This document shows, piece by piece, positions 1 through 9,566 of a DNA stretch of 64,000 nt. The stretch spans positions 1,488,001 to 1,552,000 of the forward strand of contig NZ_CP032100.1 of NCBI RefSeq assembly GCF_003544815.1. The letters run 5' to 3'. The notes under the pieces are model-generated. The model was not told the DNA's origin and did no database searches. It worked only from the letters and a program-made list of their open reading frames with translations. The translations under genes and the position numbers were made by a program. Position 1 is the stretch's first letter. Every line of letters starts with the position of its first letter. This stretch comes from Arcobacter suis CECT 7833 (lineage in GTDB: Bacteria; Campylobacterota; Campylobacteria; Campylobacterales; Arcobacteraceae).

Positions 1-1010
1 GTGTTTCAAACGATATCCCAAGAGCTGTTTTTACTCCAAGAGAATTAGCAGATATAACAATCAATTTTTACAAAAGAAACTATATTGAGGGACTATTTTT
101 AAGTTCAGGAATTGTAAAAAACGAAGACCATACTATGACTTTGTTATTAAAAACCCTCAAGATTTTAAGATATGAATATAGATTTAATGGTTATATCCAT
201 GTGAAACTAATCCCTGGATGTTCTATGGAATTGGTTGAGCAAATTGTAAAACTAGCAAATAGAGTAAGTTCAAATATTGAACTTCCAAGTGATAAATCCC
301 TAAAACTTCTTGCACCAAATAAAACAAAAGAAAAGGTTTTACAACCACTAAAATTTGCACGAGATTTAAGCCTAGCAAAAGAGCAAAAACCAATAGGAAT
401 GAGTACGCAGTTAATCGTTGGAGCAACGCCTGAAAGTGATAGAGATATTTTAAAACTTAGCTCTGCTTTATACGATAAAGCTTTGTTAAAAAGGGTTTAT
501 TATAGTGCTTATATTCCAGTGAACAATGACAAAAACCTTCCCTCAATCATCACAAAACCACCACTTTTAAGGGAACATAGACTTTATCAAGCAGATTGGT
601 TACTTAGATTTTATGATTTTTCTTGGGATGAAATAGTTACAGAAGATTTTCCAAACCTAGATGAAGATTTAGACCCAAAAACTTTTTGGGCATTAAACAA
701 CTTAAAATATTTTCCAATGGAAATAAACACCACTTCAAAAGAAGAACTTCTTAGAATCCCTGGCATTGGAGCTAGAGGAGTTATGAAGATTTTAAGTGCT
801 AGAAGATTTAAAAGATTGACATTTGATGATTTAAAAAAATTAAAGATTTCTATAAAAAAAGCAAAATATTTTATCACTTGTAACAAAGAGTTTCAAAGAC
901 AAGTTCCATTTTATAGGGAAAACCTCAAACTGGCTCTTATAAAACCAGAACCGAAAAAGCTAATTCAACCCTCGCTTTTTAATTTTAGTTCAGTTTCGGG
1001 GGAATTATGA
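1..1010 (+). CDS. Radical SAM protein linked to DNA modification/repair (5' end missing)
   Basis: The reading frame is open from base 3 of the window, so the start lies outside. The visible 335 codons match the C-terminal part of the putative DNA modification/repair radical SAM family: an early SSGIV segment after a YIEGLF stretch, and a helix-hairpin-helix near the C terminus (LLRIPGIGARG followed by a second helix). The radical SAM cysteine motif is expected upstream and is not visible. It overlaps the next gene by 4 bases (ATGA), and that gene belongs to the family known to partner it. Substrate unknown; a DNA-lesion role is inferred from the family pairing and the HhH motif. Confidence 0.85.
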   Translation, partial: VSNDIPRAVFTPRELADITINFYKRNYIEGLFLSSGIVKNEDHTMTLLLKTLKILRYEYRFNGYIHVKLIPGCSMELVEQIVKLANRVSSNIELPSDKSLKLLAPNKTKEKVLQPLKFARDLSLAKEQKPIGMSTQLIVGATPESDRDILKLSSALYDKALLKRVYYSAYIPVNNDKNLPSIITKPPLLREHRLYQADWLLRFYDFSWDEIVTEDFPNLDEDLDPKTFWALNNLKYFPMEINTTSKEELLRIPGIGARGVMKILSARRFKRLTFDDLKKLKISIKKAKYFITCNKEFQRQVPFYRENLKLALIKPEPKKLIQPSLFNFSSVSGEL

Positions 1011-1747
1011 TTTTAGTTTATGATGGAACTTTTGAGGGCTTTTTATCTTTGGTTTATGAGGTTTATTATAAAAAACTAAAACCTATAAAAATATATAAAA
1101 CTCTTCCAAATGAGATAGTTTTTGAAGAGATAAAAATCATAGAAACTTCTTTAATTAATTCAATAAAAGTTTTAGATGCAATAAAAGCAAAATTTCCAAA
1201 AGAAATTTTAGAAAAGATTTTAAATATTTTTATGTGTGATTCAAAAGAGTTTGAAATGGCTCTTTTAGAATATATAATTATTGGATTCAAAGAAGTAAAA
1301 CAACTTTTTAATATAAATTTAGAAAGTATTTTTTACCTAAATAATCTTGAAAAAGAGTTATTTAAAAATGTTCACAAAATGACAGGATTTGTAAGATTTG
1401 AAGAGTTAGAAAATGGCAGTTTATATGCAAAAGTTGAGTCAAAATTTAATGTACTTTACTTTTTAGGAAAACACTTTTTAAAAAGATTTAACAATCAAAA
1501 TTTCATAATCCACGACCTGAATAGAAAACTAGCTTTTGTAAAAATAGAAAATGATTTTTCAGTTCAAAAAGTTGCTTTTTTTGATGAACCAAATTATTCA
1601 TCAAATGAACAAAAATTTCAAAAACTATGGAAAAGTTTTTTTAGTGGTGTTACTTTAAAAGAAAGAATCAATCCAAAACTTCAAAGACAATTAGTTCCTT
1701 TACTTTATAGAACTTATATGAATGAATTTTTTGATAAAAGAACATAA
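1007..1747 (+). CDS. DUF4130 / TIGR03915-type putative DNA metabolism protein
   Basis: A 246-residue protein that starts inside the stop of the radical SAM gene. The opening MILVYDGTFEGFLSLVYE is the typical start of the DUF4130 family, which is related to uracil-DNA glycosylases and almost always sits next to the radical SAM/HhH protein. The central segment LYFLGKHFLKRFNNQNFIIH and the C-terminal YRTYMNEF fit the family. Translational coupling implies a two-protein repair or modification unit. The biochemical reaction is not established. Confidence 0.8.
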   Translation: MILVYDGTFEGFLSLVYEVYYKKLKPIKIYKTLPNEIVFEEIKIIETSLINSIKVLDAIKAKFPKEILEKILNIFMCDSKEFEMALLEYIIIGFKEVKQLFNINLESIFYLNNLEKELFKNVHKMTGFVRFEELENGSLYAKVESKFNVLYFLGKHFLKRFNNQNFIIHDLNRKLAFVKIENDFSVQKVAFFDEPNYSSNEQKFQKLWKSFFSGVTLKERINPKLQRQLVPLLYRTYMNEFFDKRT

Positions 1748-1803
1748 AAAAGATACAAAAAAAATCTATTTTTAAATATACTAAAACAAAAAGGATTTCT
1801 TTT

Positions 1804-2325
1804 ATGAAAAATATTTTTAAACTTTCAATGCTTATTTTTACTCTATTTTTATTTACAGCTTGTTCTTCAAAAAATCCACCCTTACAAACTGTAGAAAAAG
1901 TTGAACTAGATAAGTATTTAGGAACTTGGTATGAAATAGCAAGGTATGAACACTTTTTTGAAAAAGATTGCAAAAACGTAAGTGCAAACTACTCAATGAT
2001 GAATGAAGAAACAATCAGAGTAATAAATAGATGCACAAAAATACAAACAAATGAAAAAAAAGAGGTAATTGGTCGAGCTTATGCAACTGATGTTACAAAT
2101 AGCAAATTAAAAGTTAGTTTTTTTAGACCATTTTATGGGGATTATTGGGTTTTAATCTTAGATAAAAACTATGATTATGTGGTTGTGGGAACTCCAAATA
2201 GAGAGTATTTATGGATTTTATCAAGAACTTCTAAGCTTGATGAAAAAATCAAAAATGAGATTTTGCAAAAACTTCCAGCTTTAGGTTTTGAAACTTCAAA
2301 ATTAATCTGGACTATTCAGGAATAA
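1804..2325 (+). CDS. blc: Bacterial lipocalin lipoprotein (Blc-like)
   Basis: The N terminus is a lipoprotein signal (hydrophobic stretch then LFTAC, lipobox cysteine near residue 20). The mature part has the lipocalin GxW signature (LGTWYEIARYEHFFEKDC), a VSANYSM strand, the YWVLILD strand and the late LWILSR motif. Length 173 residues is normal for Blc. Family members are outer-membrane-anchored carriers of fatty acids or lysophospholipids. A ribosome-binding AAGGA lies before the ATG. It is followed after 3 bases by a DUF2805 gene, so the two are probably co-transcribed. Confidence 0.9.
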   Translation: MKNIFKLSMLIFTLFLFTACSSKNPPLQTVEKVELDKYLGTWYEIARYEHFFEKDCKNVSANYSMMNEETIRVINRCTKIQTNEKKEVIGRAYATDVTNSKLKVSFFRPFYGDYWVLILDKNYDYVVVGTPNREYLWILSRTSKLDEKIKNEILQKLPALGFETSKLIWTIQE

Positions 2326-2328
2326 ATC

Positions 2329-2637
2329 ATGTATTTTGAGAAAAATGAAAGTTTAAAACTGGATTTTACAAAAAAATCTAAAAAAGAAAAACAGCCTTTA
2401 AGTACCTTTCAAGAAGAGGACTTAAATCGTTTGATTGAAATGGCATGGCAAGATAGAACAACATTTGACACTATTTTTGAACTTTATGGATTAACAGAAA
2501 ATCAAGTAAAAAAGAAAATGCGAACTTTAATGAAAAAAAGCAGTTTTATAATGTGGCGAAAAAGAGTACAAGGGAAAGTCACAAAACATAAAAAGAAAGT
2601 TTTACATAAAGTAGTTAGATTTCAAGGTCCTTGGTGA
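2329..2637 (+). CDS. DUF2805 / TIGR03643 family protein
   Basis: A 102-residue basic protein. The core LIEMAWQDRTTFDTIFELYGLTE is typical of the TIGR03643/DUF2805 family, whose HTH-like fold suggests nucleic-acid binding, followed by a lysine-rich VQGKVTKHKKK tail. It starts 3 bases after the lipocalin stop, with AGGA about 8 bases ahead of the ATG. Function unknown; members often sit near lipocalin and photolyase-type genes in marine bacteria. Confidence 0.7.
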   Translation: MYFEKNESLKLDFTKKSKKEKQPLSTFQEEDLNRLIEMAWQDRTTFDTIFELYGLTENQVKKKMRTLMKKSSFIMWRKRVQGKVTKHKKKVLHKVVRFQGPW

Positions 2638-2703
2638 TTAAAAGACAAAAAAACTATACAAAACAATATTTGAAAAGCATATACTAAACAAAAAGGATAT
2701 TTC

Positions 2704-2967
2704 ATGTTAAAAGAACTTATTTTTACAGGACTTGGTGGGGCTTTGGTTTTAAAAGAAAAAATTGAAGATGAACTAAAAAAACTAGAAGAAAAAGGAAAAC
2801 TTGATACAAAAGATGTAAAAAGTTTTTTAGAATCATTGGAGCAAAAAGGCAAAGAAAGTGATGAGAAGTTTAAGGCTGAACTTAAATCAACTCTAAAAGA
2901 GATAATAGATGAATTAGGACTTGCAACAAAAGAAGATTTACAAAAATTAAAAGAGGATTTAAAATAA
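2704..2967 (+). CDS. Small charged helical (phasin-like) protein
   Basis: 87 residues: a short hydrophobic/glycine start (LIFTGLGGALVLKEKI) followed by a long heptad-rich, lysine/glutamate-rich helix to the end. This resembles small phasin-like or granule-associated coiled-coil proteins, but no diagnostic motif is present. A clear AAGGA precedes the ATG. Its stop TAA shares two bases with the proposed ATA start of the UbiB-like kinase downstream, so the two are probably translationally coupled. Confidence 0.6.
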   Translation: MLKELIFTGLGGALVLKEKIEDELKKLEEKGKLDTKDVKSFLESLEQKGKESDEKFKAELKSTLKEIIDELGLATKEDLQKLKEDLK

Positions 2968-4520
2968 AAACTTTTTTAAAAAACCTAAATCTTTATTCTC
3001 CTAGTAGAGTTTATAGTGTATTTTCATTTTTACTAACTATTTATTTGGTTATAAAAAAGAAACCCAGCTTTCTAATTTTTAAACCTTTAAGCGCAAAAAA
3101 ATTAAAAGAAACAACTATAAACTTAGGAGCTAGTTTTATAAAATTGGCTCAAGTATTGGCAACTAGGGCTGATTTTTTTTCAAAAGAGTATTTAGATGAA
3201 TTAAAAGAGTTACATGACCAACTTCCTTGTATGGATGAAAAAGATTGTAATATTATATTTTATAGAGCTTTTAATAAAAACCCTTTCTCTTCATTTGATA
3301 ATATTCCAATTGCCTCTGCTTCTATTGGGCAAGTTCATGTGGCTTTTTTAAAAAGTGGTGAAAAAGTAGCTGTGAAACTTCGAAGAATGGGAATAAAAGA
3401 GCAAGTAAAAGCAGATATAAAAATCATAAATTTCTTTAACACTATTTTTAAACCCCTATTTTCGCACTATACAAAAAATTCTATTGAAGCTGTAGTTTCA
3501 GAGTTTTCATCTATGATTTTACAAGAAGTTAGTCTTAATCATGAATTAGCAAATTTACAAAAATTTTCCCAAACATATAAAGATAGTGGAATAAAATTTC
3601 CAAAAGCTTTTAGTGAAATTTGTAGTGATGATGCTTTGGTTATGAGTTATGAAGAGGGATTTAGGTTTGATGATAAAGAAAATTTACAAAAAGAGAATAT
3701 AGACTTTAAAGAAATCATTTCTAAACTTGTAGATTTTTATACAATTCAAATGTTAATAAATGGATATTTTCACGCTGATCCTCATCCTGGAAATTTACTT
3801 GTAAACAAACAAGGAGAGCTGATTTTACTTGATTTTGGAATGGTAAAATCAATTCCAAATAATATAAGAGTTGCAATAATTGAGCTTATAAAAGCTGCAA
3901 ATGAAAGGGATTATGAACTTTATATTAGTGCTAGTAAAAGACTTGGAACAATTGCCCATGAAGCACCTGTTCACGAATTAGCTTTATTCACAGATAAAAT
4001 GTTTGATATTTTTTCAAATGAAAATTTATCTAGTGAATCTATGCAAAAACTAGCTTTTGATGTCTTAGAAAGTACAAGAAATTTTCCTTTTAAACTTCCA
4101 AGTGATGCGATTTATATTTTAAGAGTTAGTGCGATTATTGAAGGACTTGGAACAACTTATATAGAAAATTTTAACGGAATAAAAGATATTTTGCCAATTT
4201 TACAGAAAAATATTCCAAAGGCTTTAGGAGCTGGAGATAGTATTATTGAAACTATTATTGATGAAATAAAATCTATTCCTTTTTCAATTAAAGATTTAAA
4301 ATCAGTTATAAAACAAGCAAGTGTTGGTGAGCTAAAAATCGAAATCTCAAACTCTCAACTTGAATATATAAGTAAAGAAATTAAAGATTTTATAAAACCA
4401 ATTATTTTATCATTAGCACTTATTTTTACATCAATATTTACTCTTTTATATGACAAAGACTTAAAAGAGATAGCTTTAATACTTTTTACAATTGGTGTAA
4501 TAAAATTAGTTTATAAATAG
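2964..4520 (+). CDS. ABC1/UbiB family atypical kinase
   Basis: UbiB-type signatures are present: FIKLAQVLATRADFF (KxGQ-like region), an alanine-rich nucleotide loop (ASASIGQVH), VAVKLRR, the catalytic HADPHPGNLLV, and LLDFGMV (metal-binding DFG). Two hydrophobic helices close the C terminus. Family members support ubiquinone or other isoprenoid-lipid biosynthesis at the membrane. The first conventional start is TTG at 3045, which has no ribosome-binding site. The frame stays open upstream, and ATA at 2964 lies 6 bases after GAGGA and overlaps the previous stop as ATAA. The extra 27 residues (FLKNLNLYSPSRVYSVFSF) look like the usual N terminus of the family, so 2964 is preferred. Confidence 0.8.
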   Translation: MKTFLKNLNLYSPSRVYSVFSFLLTIYLVIKKKPSFLIFKPLSAKKLKETTINLGASFIKLAQVLATRADFFSKEYLDELKELHDQLPCMDEKDCNIIFYRAFNKNPFSSFDNIPIASASIGQVHVAFLKSGEKVAVKLRRMGIKEQVKADIKIINFFNTIFKPLFSHYTKNSIEAVVSEFSSMILQEVSLNHELANLQKFSQTYKDSGIKFPKAFSEICSDDALVMSYEEGFRFDDKENLQKENIDFKEIISKLVDFYTIQMLINGYFHADPHPGNLLVNKQGELILLDFGMVKSIPNNIRVAIIELIKAANERDYELYISASKRLGTIAHEAPVHELALFTDKMFDIFSNENLSSESMQKLAFDVLESTRNFPFKLPSDAIYILRVSAIIEGLGTTYIENFNGIKDILPILQKNIPKALGAGDSIIETIIDEIKSIPFSIKDLKSVIKQASVGELKIEISNSQLEYISKEIKDFIKPIILSLALIFTSIFTLLYDKDLKEIALILFTIGVIKLVYK

Positions 4521-4528
4521 AGGTTAAA

Positions 4529-5437
4529 ATGAAAATTGCGATTATTGGAGCTGGTTTTTCTGGCTGTAATTTATATAACAACCTAAAAGAAAAATATGAA
4601 GATATTACTATTTTTGAAAAATCAAGGGGAATTGGTGGACGACTTAGCACTAAATATATTGAAGATAAATTTATAGATCATGGAACTTCAAGTTTAATTC
4701 CAATAACAGATGATTTAAAATTCTTTTGTTTAGATTTGGCAAAAAATGGTATTTTAAAAACTAAGTATGATGAATTTATTCCAAAAAATGGAATAAACTC
4801 TATTTGCAAGTTTTTAATAAATGAAAAAGATTTACAAACAAATACAAAAATAATAAAAGCAAAAAATTCAAATAACAAATGGATTTTAGAAGATGAAAAT
4901 AATGTTATTTATGATGATTTTGATTTACTTTTTATTGCAATTCCAGCTCCACAAATAACACAAATAAAAATAGAACTCCCTAATGATTTTAAAGAAAAAC
5001 TCTCACGTATAAAATATGATTCTATCTTCTCACTTATTTTATATTCAAATGAAAACATTAAACTAAATGAAAATAATATTTATGAAAATATTGATGTAAA
5101 AAGCATCATTAATAATTCAAAAAAATATCTATACAAGGATTTTACTTCTTATGTAATTCATTCATCAAAAGAGTTTGCGAACTGCGTAAATGAAAAGAAT
5201 AAAGAAGAGATTTATGATATATTTTTAGATAATTTTGATGATAAAACAAAAAAAGAAATAAAAGAATTTACATTAATTCCACATCTTTGGAAATATGCTT
5301 TTTCAAAAAATTCTTTAGATATGCCTTATTTTTTAAATGAAAATAAGAATCTAGGGATTTGTGGAGATTATTTTAATTATTCAAATATTGAAGCTAGTCT
5401 TTTAAGTTCAGAACTACTTTCAAAGCGTTTTATTTGA
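4529..5437 (+). CDS. FAD/NAD(P)-dependent oxidoreductase, renalase-like
   Basis: Begins with a Rossmann dinucleotide-binding motif (IAIIGAGFSGCNLYNNL), an acidic strand end (ITIFEKSRGIGGRLST) and a late flavin-contact motif (NLGICGDYF), the layout of renalase/amine-oxidase-like flavoproteins. Length 302 residues matches. GAGGT precedes the ATG and the gene follows the UbiB-like kinase after 8 bases, so it is probably in the same operon. Substrate not predictable. Confidence 0.8.
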   Translation: MKIAIIGAGFSGCNLYNNLKEKYEDITIFEKSRGIGGRLSTKYIEDKFIDHGTSSLIPITDDLKFFCLDLAKNGILKTKYDEFIPKNGINSICKFLINEKDLQTNTKIIKAKNSNNKWILEDENNVIYDDFDLLFIAIPAPQITQIKIELPNDFKEKLSRIKYDSIFSLILYSNENIKLNENNIYENIDVKSIINNSKKYLYKDFTSYVIHSSKEFANCVNEKNKEEIYDIFLDNFDDKTKKEIKEFTLIPHLWKYAFSKNSLDMPYFLNENKNLGICGDYFNYSNIEASLLSSELLSKRFI

Positions 5438-5479
5438 GAAAAAATAATCAAAATAAAAATAAGTTATTTATTTACAAAA

Positions 5480-5498
5480 ATGATACTCATATGATACT
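5480..5498 (+). promoter_or_regulatory. Tandem ATGATACT site upstream of a response regulator
   Basis: Two exact copies of ATGATACT start 11 bases apart (5480-5487 and 5491-5498), 22 bases before the regulator start at 5520. Direct repeats one helical turn apart are the usual target of OmpR-type winged-helix regulators. Related copies lie at 18540-18558 and 20487-20494. An AT-rich TATTAAAT follows and could be the -10 region. Confidence 0.5.
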
Positions 5499-5519
5499 AT
5501 TAAATGGTAAAATTTCAAT

Positions 5520-6239
5520 ATGATAACAATTGAAAATTACAAAAAAAATTTAACAATCTTATATATAGAAGATGATCAAATTACTCAACATAAATTAAAA
5601 AACATTTTAGGAAGATATTTTAATAAAATTATTCTTGCATCAAATGGAGAAGATGCTTTCGAAAAAATAAAGGTTGAACCTAAAATTGATTTAATTATTA
5701 GTGATATAAATATGCCGAAAATGGATGGTTTAGAATTTCTAGAAGAGTTAAGAAAATTTGATTCTAAAATACCATTTATATTTGTAACAGCAAGAGATGA
5801 ACCAGATAAAATGCTAAAAGCAATTCAATTAGATATAGATAATTACATTTTAAAACCAATAAATCTTGAAAATTTATTAACAATTATCGATAAAGTAGTA
5901 AATAAGTTATATAAAGAATATTTAATTTTAGAAAGAAATTCTCATATAAAACTAAATGAAAATCTCTTTTGGAACGAAAATAATAAAACACTAATTTTTA
6001 ATAATGAAGTAGTAAAACTCACAAAAAAAGAGCTTTTATTTATTGAAATATTAACAAGCAATGATAATAAAGTTCATACAATAGAAGATATTATTTCTAT
6101 TCTTTGGGAAGACGAATTTTTAGGAAAAGATTATATTTCAAATCTTAAAAATATCATTTCAAGGCTTAGAAATAAAGTTCCTAGTCTAAAAATTGAAAAC
6201 TTATATGGAATGGGTTATAAAATAAAAAAAACAATCTAA
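5520..6239 (+). CDS. OmpR-type two-component response regulator
   Basis: Receiver domain residues 10-125 with the acidic pair E18/D19, phospho-acceptor D62 (ISDINMPKMDG), T90 and K112 (ILKP), then a winged-helix DNA-binding domain from about 150 (LTKKELLFIEIL, SNLKNIISRLRNK, YGMGYKI). It ends 6 bases from the tail of a convergent paralogue. It has its own promoter region with a tandem ATGATACT repeat. No kinase is adjacent; candidates are the kinases at 18678 and 20496. Confidence 0.92.
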   Translation: MITIENYKKNLTILYIEDDQITQHKLKNILGRYFNKIILASNGEDAFEKIKVEPKIDLIISDINMPKMDGLEFLEELRKFDSKIPFIFVTARDEPDKMLKAIQLDIDNYILKPINLENLLTIIDKVVNKLYKEYLILERNSHIKLNENLFWNENNKTLIFNNEVVKLTKKELLFIEILTSNDNKVHTIEDIISILWEDEFLGKDYISNLKNIISRLRNKVPSLKIENLYGMGYKIKKTI

Positions 6240-6245
6240 ATTTAT

Positions 6246-6992
6246 CTAAATAGTTACCATTTTATAGCCAAATCCATAAATATTTTCTATTGTTAATTCT
6301 GGTATTTTACTTCTTAATCTTGAAATCAAATTTTTAAGATTTGAAATATCAGGGTTTTTATCAAACTCTTCATTCCAGATATAAGAGATAATTTCTTCAT
6401 TTACAAAAATCTTTTCAGGTATTTTAAGAAGTAATTCTATTAATAAAAACTCTTTTTTTGTGAGTCTTAATAATTCATCATTTAAATAGAGTTGTTTTAA
6501 TTCTTTGTTCCAGATTAGATTATTATTTAATTTTAGGAATATCTCTTTTTTATCTGAAACCTTATATTTTTCCATATAAATTTCTTTTGATATTTTAAAT
6601 ATTATTTGAAAAAAATTGTCATAATCCATTGGTTTTAGAATAAATCTATAAATACCTAAATTAACCAATTCCATAAGATATTCTGATTCATTATGAGCTG
6701 ATAAAACTATTATTCTTTGATTTGGATTTTCCTTATAAATATGTTTTATAAGTTCAACACCATCCATATTAGGCATTTGAATATCTGTAATTATCAAATC
6801 TGGATATTCTTTATTTATTTTATAATAATTGTAATACTGCTCTAAAGCTTCTTTTCCATCAAAAGCAACTTTTATTTTAGAAAAGATCTCATGAAGAAGA
6901 AGTTCCATTTTTTTTGAAATTCCCTTGTCATCTTCCACAAATAATATAGATATATCCTTTGCATATTTTTCCAAAGAAACATAATCAATCAT
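6246..6992 (-). CDS. OmpR-type two-component response regulator
   Basis: 248 residues. Receiver domain with E20/D21/D22, acceptor D70 (IITDIQMPNMDG) and lysine in FILKPMD; winged helix with LTKKEFLLIELL and SNLKNLISRLRSK, ending YGFGYKM. It is clearly paralogous to the regulator at 5520-6239 and faces it tail to tail. It starts 9 bases after the stop of a small membrane protein and probably belongs to the minus-strand chemoreceptor operon. Confidence 0.92.
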   Translation of the reverse strand: MIDYVSLEKYAKDISILFVEDDKGISKKMELLLHEIFSKIKVAFDGKEALEQYYNYYKINKEYPDLIITDIQMPNMDGVELIKHIYKENPNQRIIVLSAHNESEYLMELVNLGIYRFILKPMDYDNFFQIIFKISKEIYMEKYKVSDKKEIFLKLNNNLIWNKELKQLYLNDELLRLTKKEFLLIELLLKIPEKIFVNEEIISYIWNEEFDKNPDISNLKNLISRLRSKIPELTIENIYGFGYKMVTI

Positions 6993-7001
6993 TTTGAACC
7001 T

Positions 7002-7337
7002 CTATTCTTTAATATTTTTTTCTCTGATTTCTTTTCTTATCTCTAATTCTTTTCTTATTGCATCACTACTTGTTCTATCTATTAAAGGTCTTTCTATAAC
7101 TTTTATTTTACCTTTTAATTTGGGATTGAGTTTAAAAAAATCATCAAAATCTATCATAAAAACAGCGCCTTTATTATGGAACTCTACTCGATTTGGATAT
7201 TTTAAAATATAACAATTTTTGAAATCTTTTTCAAGAGTTCTTGTATTTGATAATTTTTTTAATACGTCATATTTAAAAATCATATACCCAATTATAAATA
7301 CAACCATACTAAAAAATAATTCTCTAAAATAATCCAT
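7002..7337 (-). CDS. Small membrane-anchored protein of unknown function
   Basis: 111 residues. One N-terminal membrane segment (LFFSMVVFIIGYMIF, about residues 7-22), then a cytoplasmic-looking domain rich in charged residues (NRVEFHNKGAVFMIDFDDFF) and a basic/acidic helical tail. No family recognised. It lies between the haem-type chemoreceptor (19 bases upstream) and a response regulator (9 bases downstream), so it may belong to that signalling unit. Confidence 0.6.
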   Translation of the reverse strand: MDYFRELFFSMVVFIIGYMIFKYDVLKKLSNTRTLEKDFKNCYILKYPNRVEFHNKGAVFMIDFDDFFKLNPKLKGKIKVIERPLIDRTSSDAIRKELEIRKEIREKNIKE

Positions 7338-7356
7338 TTTTTCCTAATAATATTTT

Positions 7357-9555
7357 CTATTTTTTCACAGAAGGTATTTTAACATTATTAAGATTAGTAA
7401 AAATTTTAAAAGTATCTATTTCAACTTCTTTTGCTTTTTTATTCAAAGTTTCATTCGAGTCTTTATTTGAATTTGCATCAACTAAATCTTGTAGATTATT
7501 ATGGAATTTTTTATTTAACATATCTATATTATTTATTATTTCCATATCAACTTTTTTAGTTGAATTAATCTGATTTTCACACCACTGTTTTAAAGTTTGG
7601 TTTTCCTCTATTTTAAATGATTTATAATCACCTAATTTTGCATATACTTTATCTTTTGTATTTAGTACTTCTACTTTTAATAAAGCAGTATCGTAAACTA
7701 AATCTACATCAGCAACTTTATCTAAAGAGTCTTGTAAAAATGAAGCTTTAGCAGCAGCTGTTACTAAAGAGTTTGACATATTAGCAATATTTTCAGCCAT
7801 AGTTGAAATTTGATCTGCAACTTGTGCATTTTTTTGAGTAGCTTGATCTAATAAATTAATAGCATCATTAATTTGAACTATTCCTTTTTCTTGTTCTTTT
7901 GAAGCACCAGCAACTTCATTTATTGTCAAAATTGTATTTGAAATATTCTCATTTAATTCTTTATATCCTTCAATCATATTATCAGATATATTTTTACCTT
8001 CTTTAGCTTTTCTGCTAGCTAATTCAACAATATTTTTAATTTCTCGAGCTGCTTCTGCACTTCTATTTGCTAGGTTTCGCACTTCTGCTGCAACTACTGC
8101 AAATCCTTTTCCAGCTTCACCAGCAGTTGCAGCTTCTACGGCTGCATTTAAAGAAAGAATATTTGTTTGGAATGCAATTTGATCAATTACTTCAATAGCT
8201 TCATTTATTGAGCTTACTTCTTTATTTATTTCATCCATTGATTTAGCAGTTTGATTTGCCAAATCTTGTCCATTTCTAGCAGATACTGTAACATTTTGAG
8301 CAAGTTGTGACATTTTATTTGTTGCTAATGTATTTGCTTGAATTGTTGATGTTATTTCTTCTAATGCTGCTGCTGTCTCTTCTAGTGATGCTGCTTGTTG
8401 ATTTGAAGAAGTTGACAGATTATTTGAAGCACCTGAAAGGGTTTGAGTACTTTCATTTAATGCATTTCCTGTATTCATAACCATTGCTAAAATTTCAGAA
8501 GTATTATTTCCTACAAGTTTAATACCAGCTGTTAATGAACCTAAGTTCCCATAAATTCCATCATCATCTATTTTATAATCAAATTTTGATTCTGAATAAT
8601 ATCTTAATGTTTCATTGATTTTATCTAAAGTATCTTTTGTACTTAAAATCATAGAATTTAATCTATTTTTTAAATCTTCAACATGTGGGTTTGATGCTTT
8701 AGCATTTACTTTATATACAAAAAATCCATTTGCAGTTTTTTCTAAAATATCACTTGCTTCTTCTATTACAATAGCATCTTGTTTTAAACCAGCTCTTACT
8801 TTATCCATGTAAGCATTAAATAAAGTTGCAACTTCACCTATTTCATCTTTTGATTCAACAGCTAAAGATATATTTGTATCATTAGAATGTAATAGATTTT
8901 CAAATCCATGTTTTAATTTTTCAATTGGATTAGTAGCTCTTCTTACTATAAAGAAAATTAAACCAATAGTTATAAAAGCTAATACTACAGATATTATTGA
9001 AATTTCTGTAATTAAAGCTCTTATTTGTATATCAGCTTCATCTAATGAAAAAGTTAAATCCATTACTCCAATTACATCACCTTCATTTTGATTACCATGA
9101 CACATTAAACACTCTTGTGTTGCAATCATAGGTTTTATCATTCTTATATTGTGACCATTTTCATTATGTGTTTGTAAAAGTAAAGGTTGTTTAGAATCAA
9201 ATGTACTTAAAACTTCTTTATCTGTTGTATATGGAATACTAGAAGGATATAACTCCATTAAAGATTTACCTTTTGCAACAGTTAAGTTTTTAACACCTTT
9301 GATATGTCTTGCATCTTCTTCTGCTTTTGCTATTTGTACAGGATCTCCTGTATTCATTGCATTTCTTAGACTTTGAAACATCGCAGCATTTAACATCTCT
9401 AGATTCTCTTTTGTTTTTTCAATAGAATCTTTTGTCACTTTAGATGTTGTAAAATATACAACTGTAATACTACTTAGCGACATTAAAATAAATAGAGCAA
9501 CAATTATCTTATTACTTATTTTTTTTGTTATTAATTCAAGCAAAGAATTAAACAT
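7357..9555 (-). CDS. Methyl-accepting chemotaxis protein with periplasmic c-haem (DUF3365-like) sensor
   Basis: 732 residues. First membrane helix about 16-36; periplasmic domain 37-182 containing a haem-c attachment motif C149-L-M-C152-H153 near its end (DUF3365/Tll0287-like layout); second membrane helix 183-205; HAMP 206-260; signalling domain with the conserved hairpin tip ([34 protein letters not shown]). The C terminus ([26 protein letters not shown]) resembles a CZB zinc domain with altered ligands. Likely senses redox state or a haem ligand. It is followed at once by the CheA-like gene's stop region, so the two are in one operon. Confidence 0.88.
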   Translation of the reverse strand: MFNSLLELITKKISNKIIVALFILMSLSSITVVYFTTSKVTKDSIEKTKENLEMLNAAMFQSLRNAMNTGDPVQIAKAEEDARHIKGVKNLTVAKGKSLMELYPSSIPYTTDKEVLSTFDSKQPLLLQTHNENGHNIRMIKPMIATQECLMCHGNQNEGDVIGVMDLTFSLDEADIQIRALITEISIISVVLAFITIGLIFFIVRRATNPIEKLKHGFENLLHSNDTNISLAVESKDEIGEVATLFNAYMDKVRAGLKQDAIVIEEASDILEKTANGFFVYKVNAKASNPHVEDLKNRLNSMILSTKDTLDKINETLRYYSESKFDYKIDDDGIYGNLGSLTAGIKLVGNNTSEILAMVMNTGNALNESTQTLSGASNNLSTSSNQQAASLEETAAALEEITSTIQANTLATNKMSQLAQNVTVSARNGQDLANQTAKSMDEINKEVSSINEAIEVIDQIAFQTNILSLNAAVEAATAGEAGKGFAVVAAEVRNLANRSAEAAREIKNIVELASRKAKEGKNISDNMIEGYKELNENISNTILTINEVAGASKEQEKGIVQINDAINLLDQATQKNAQVADQISTMAENIANMSNSLVTAAAKASFLQDSLDKVADVDLVYDTALLKVEVLNTKDKVYAKLGDYKSFKIEENQTLKQWCENQINSTKKVDMEIINNIDMLNKKFHNNLQDLVDANSNKDSNETLNKKAKEVEIDTFKIFTNLNNVKIPSVKK

Positions 9556-9566
9556 TTATTCTCCAA

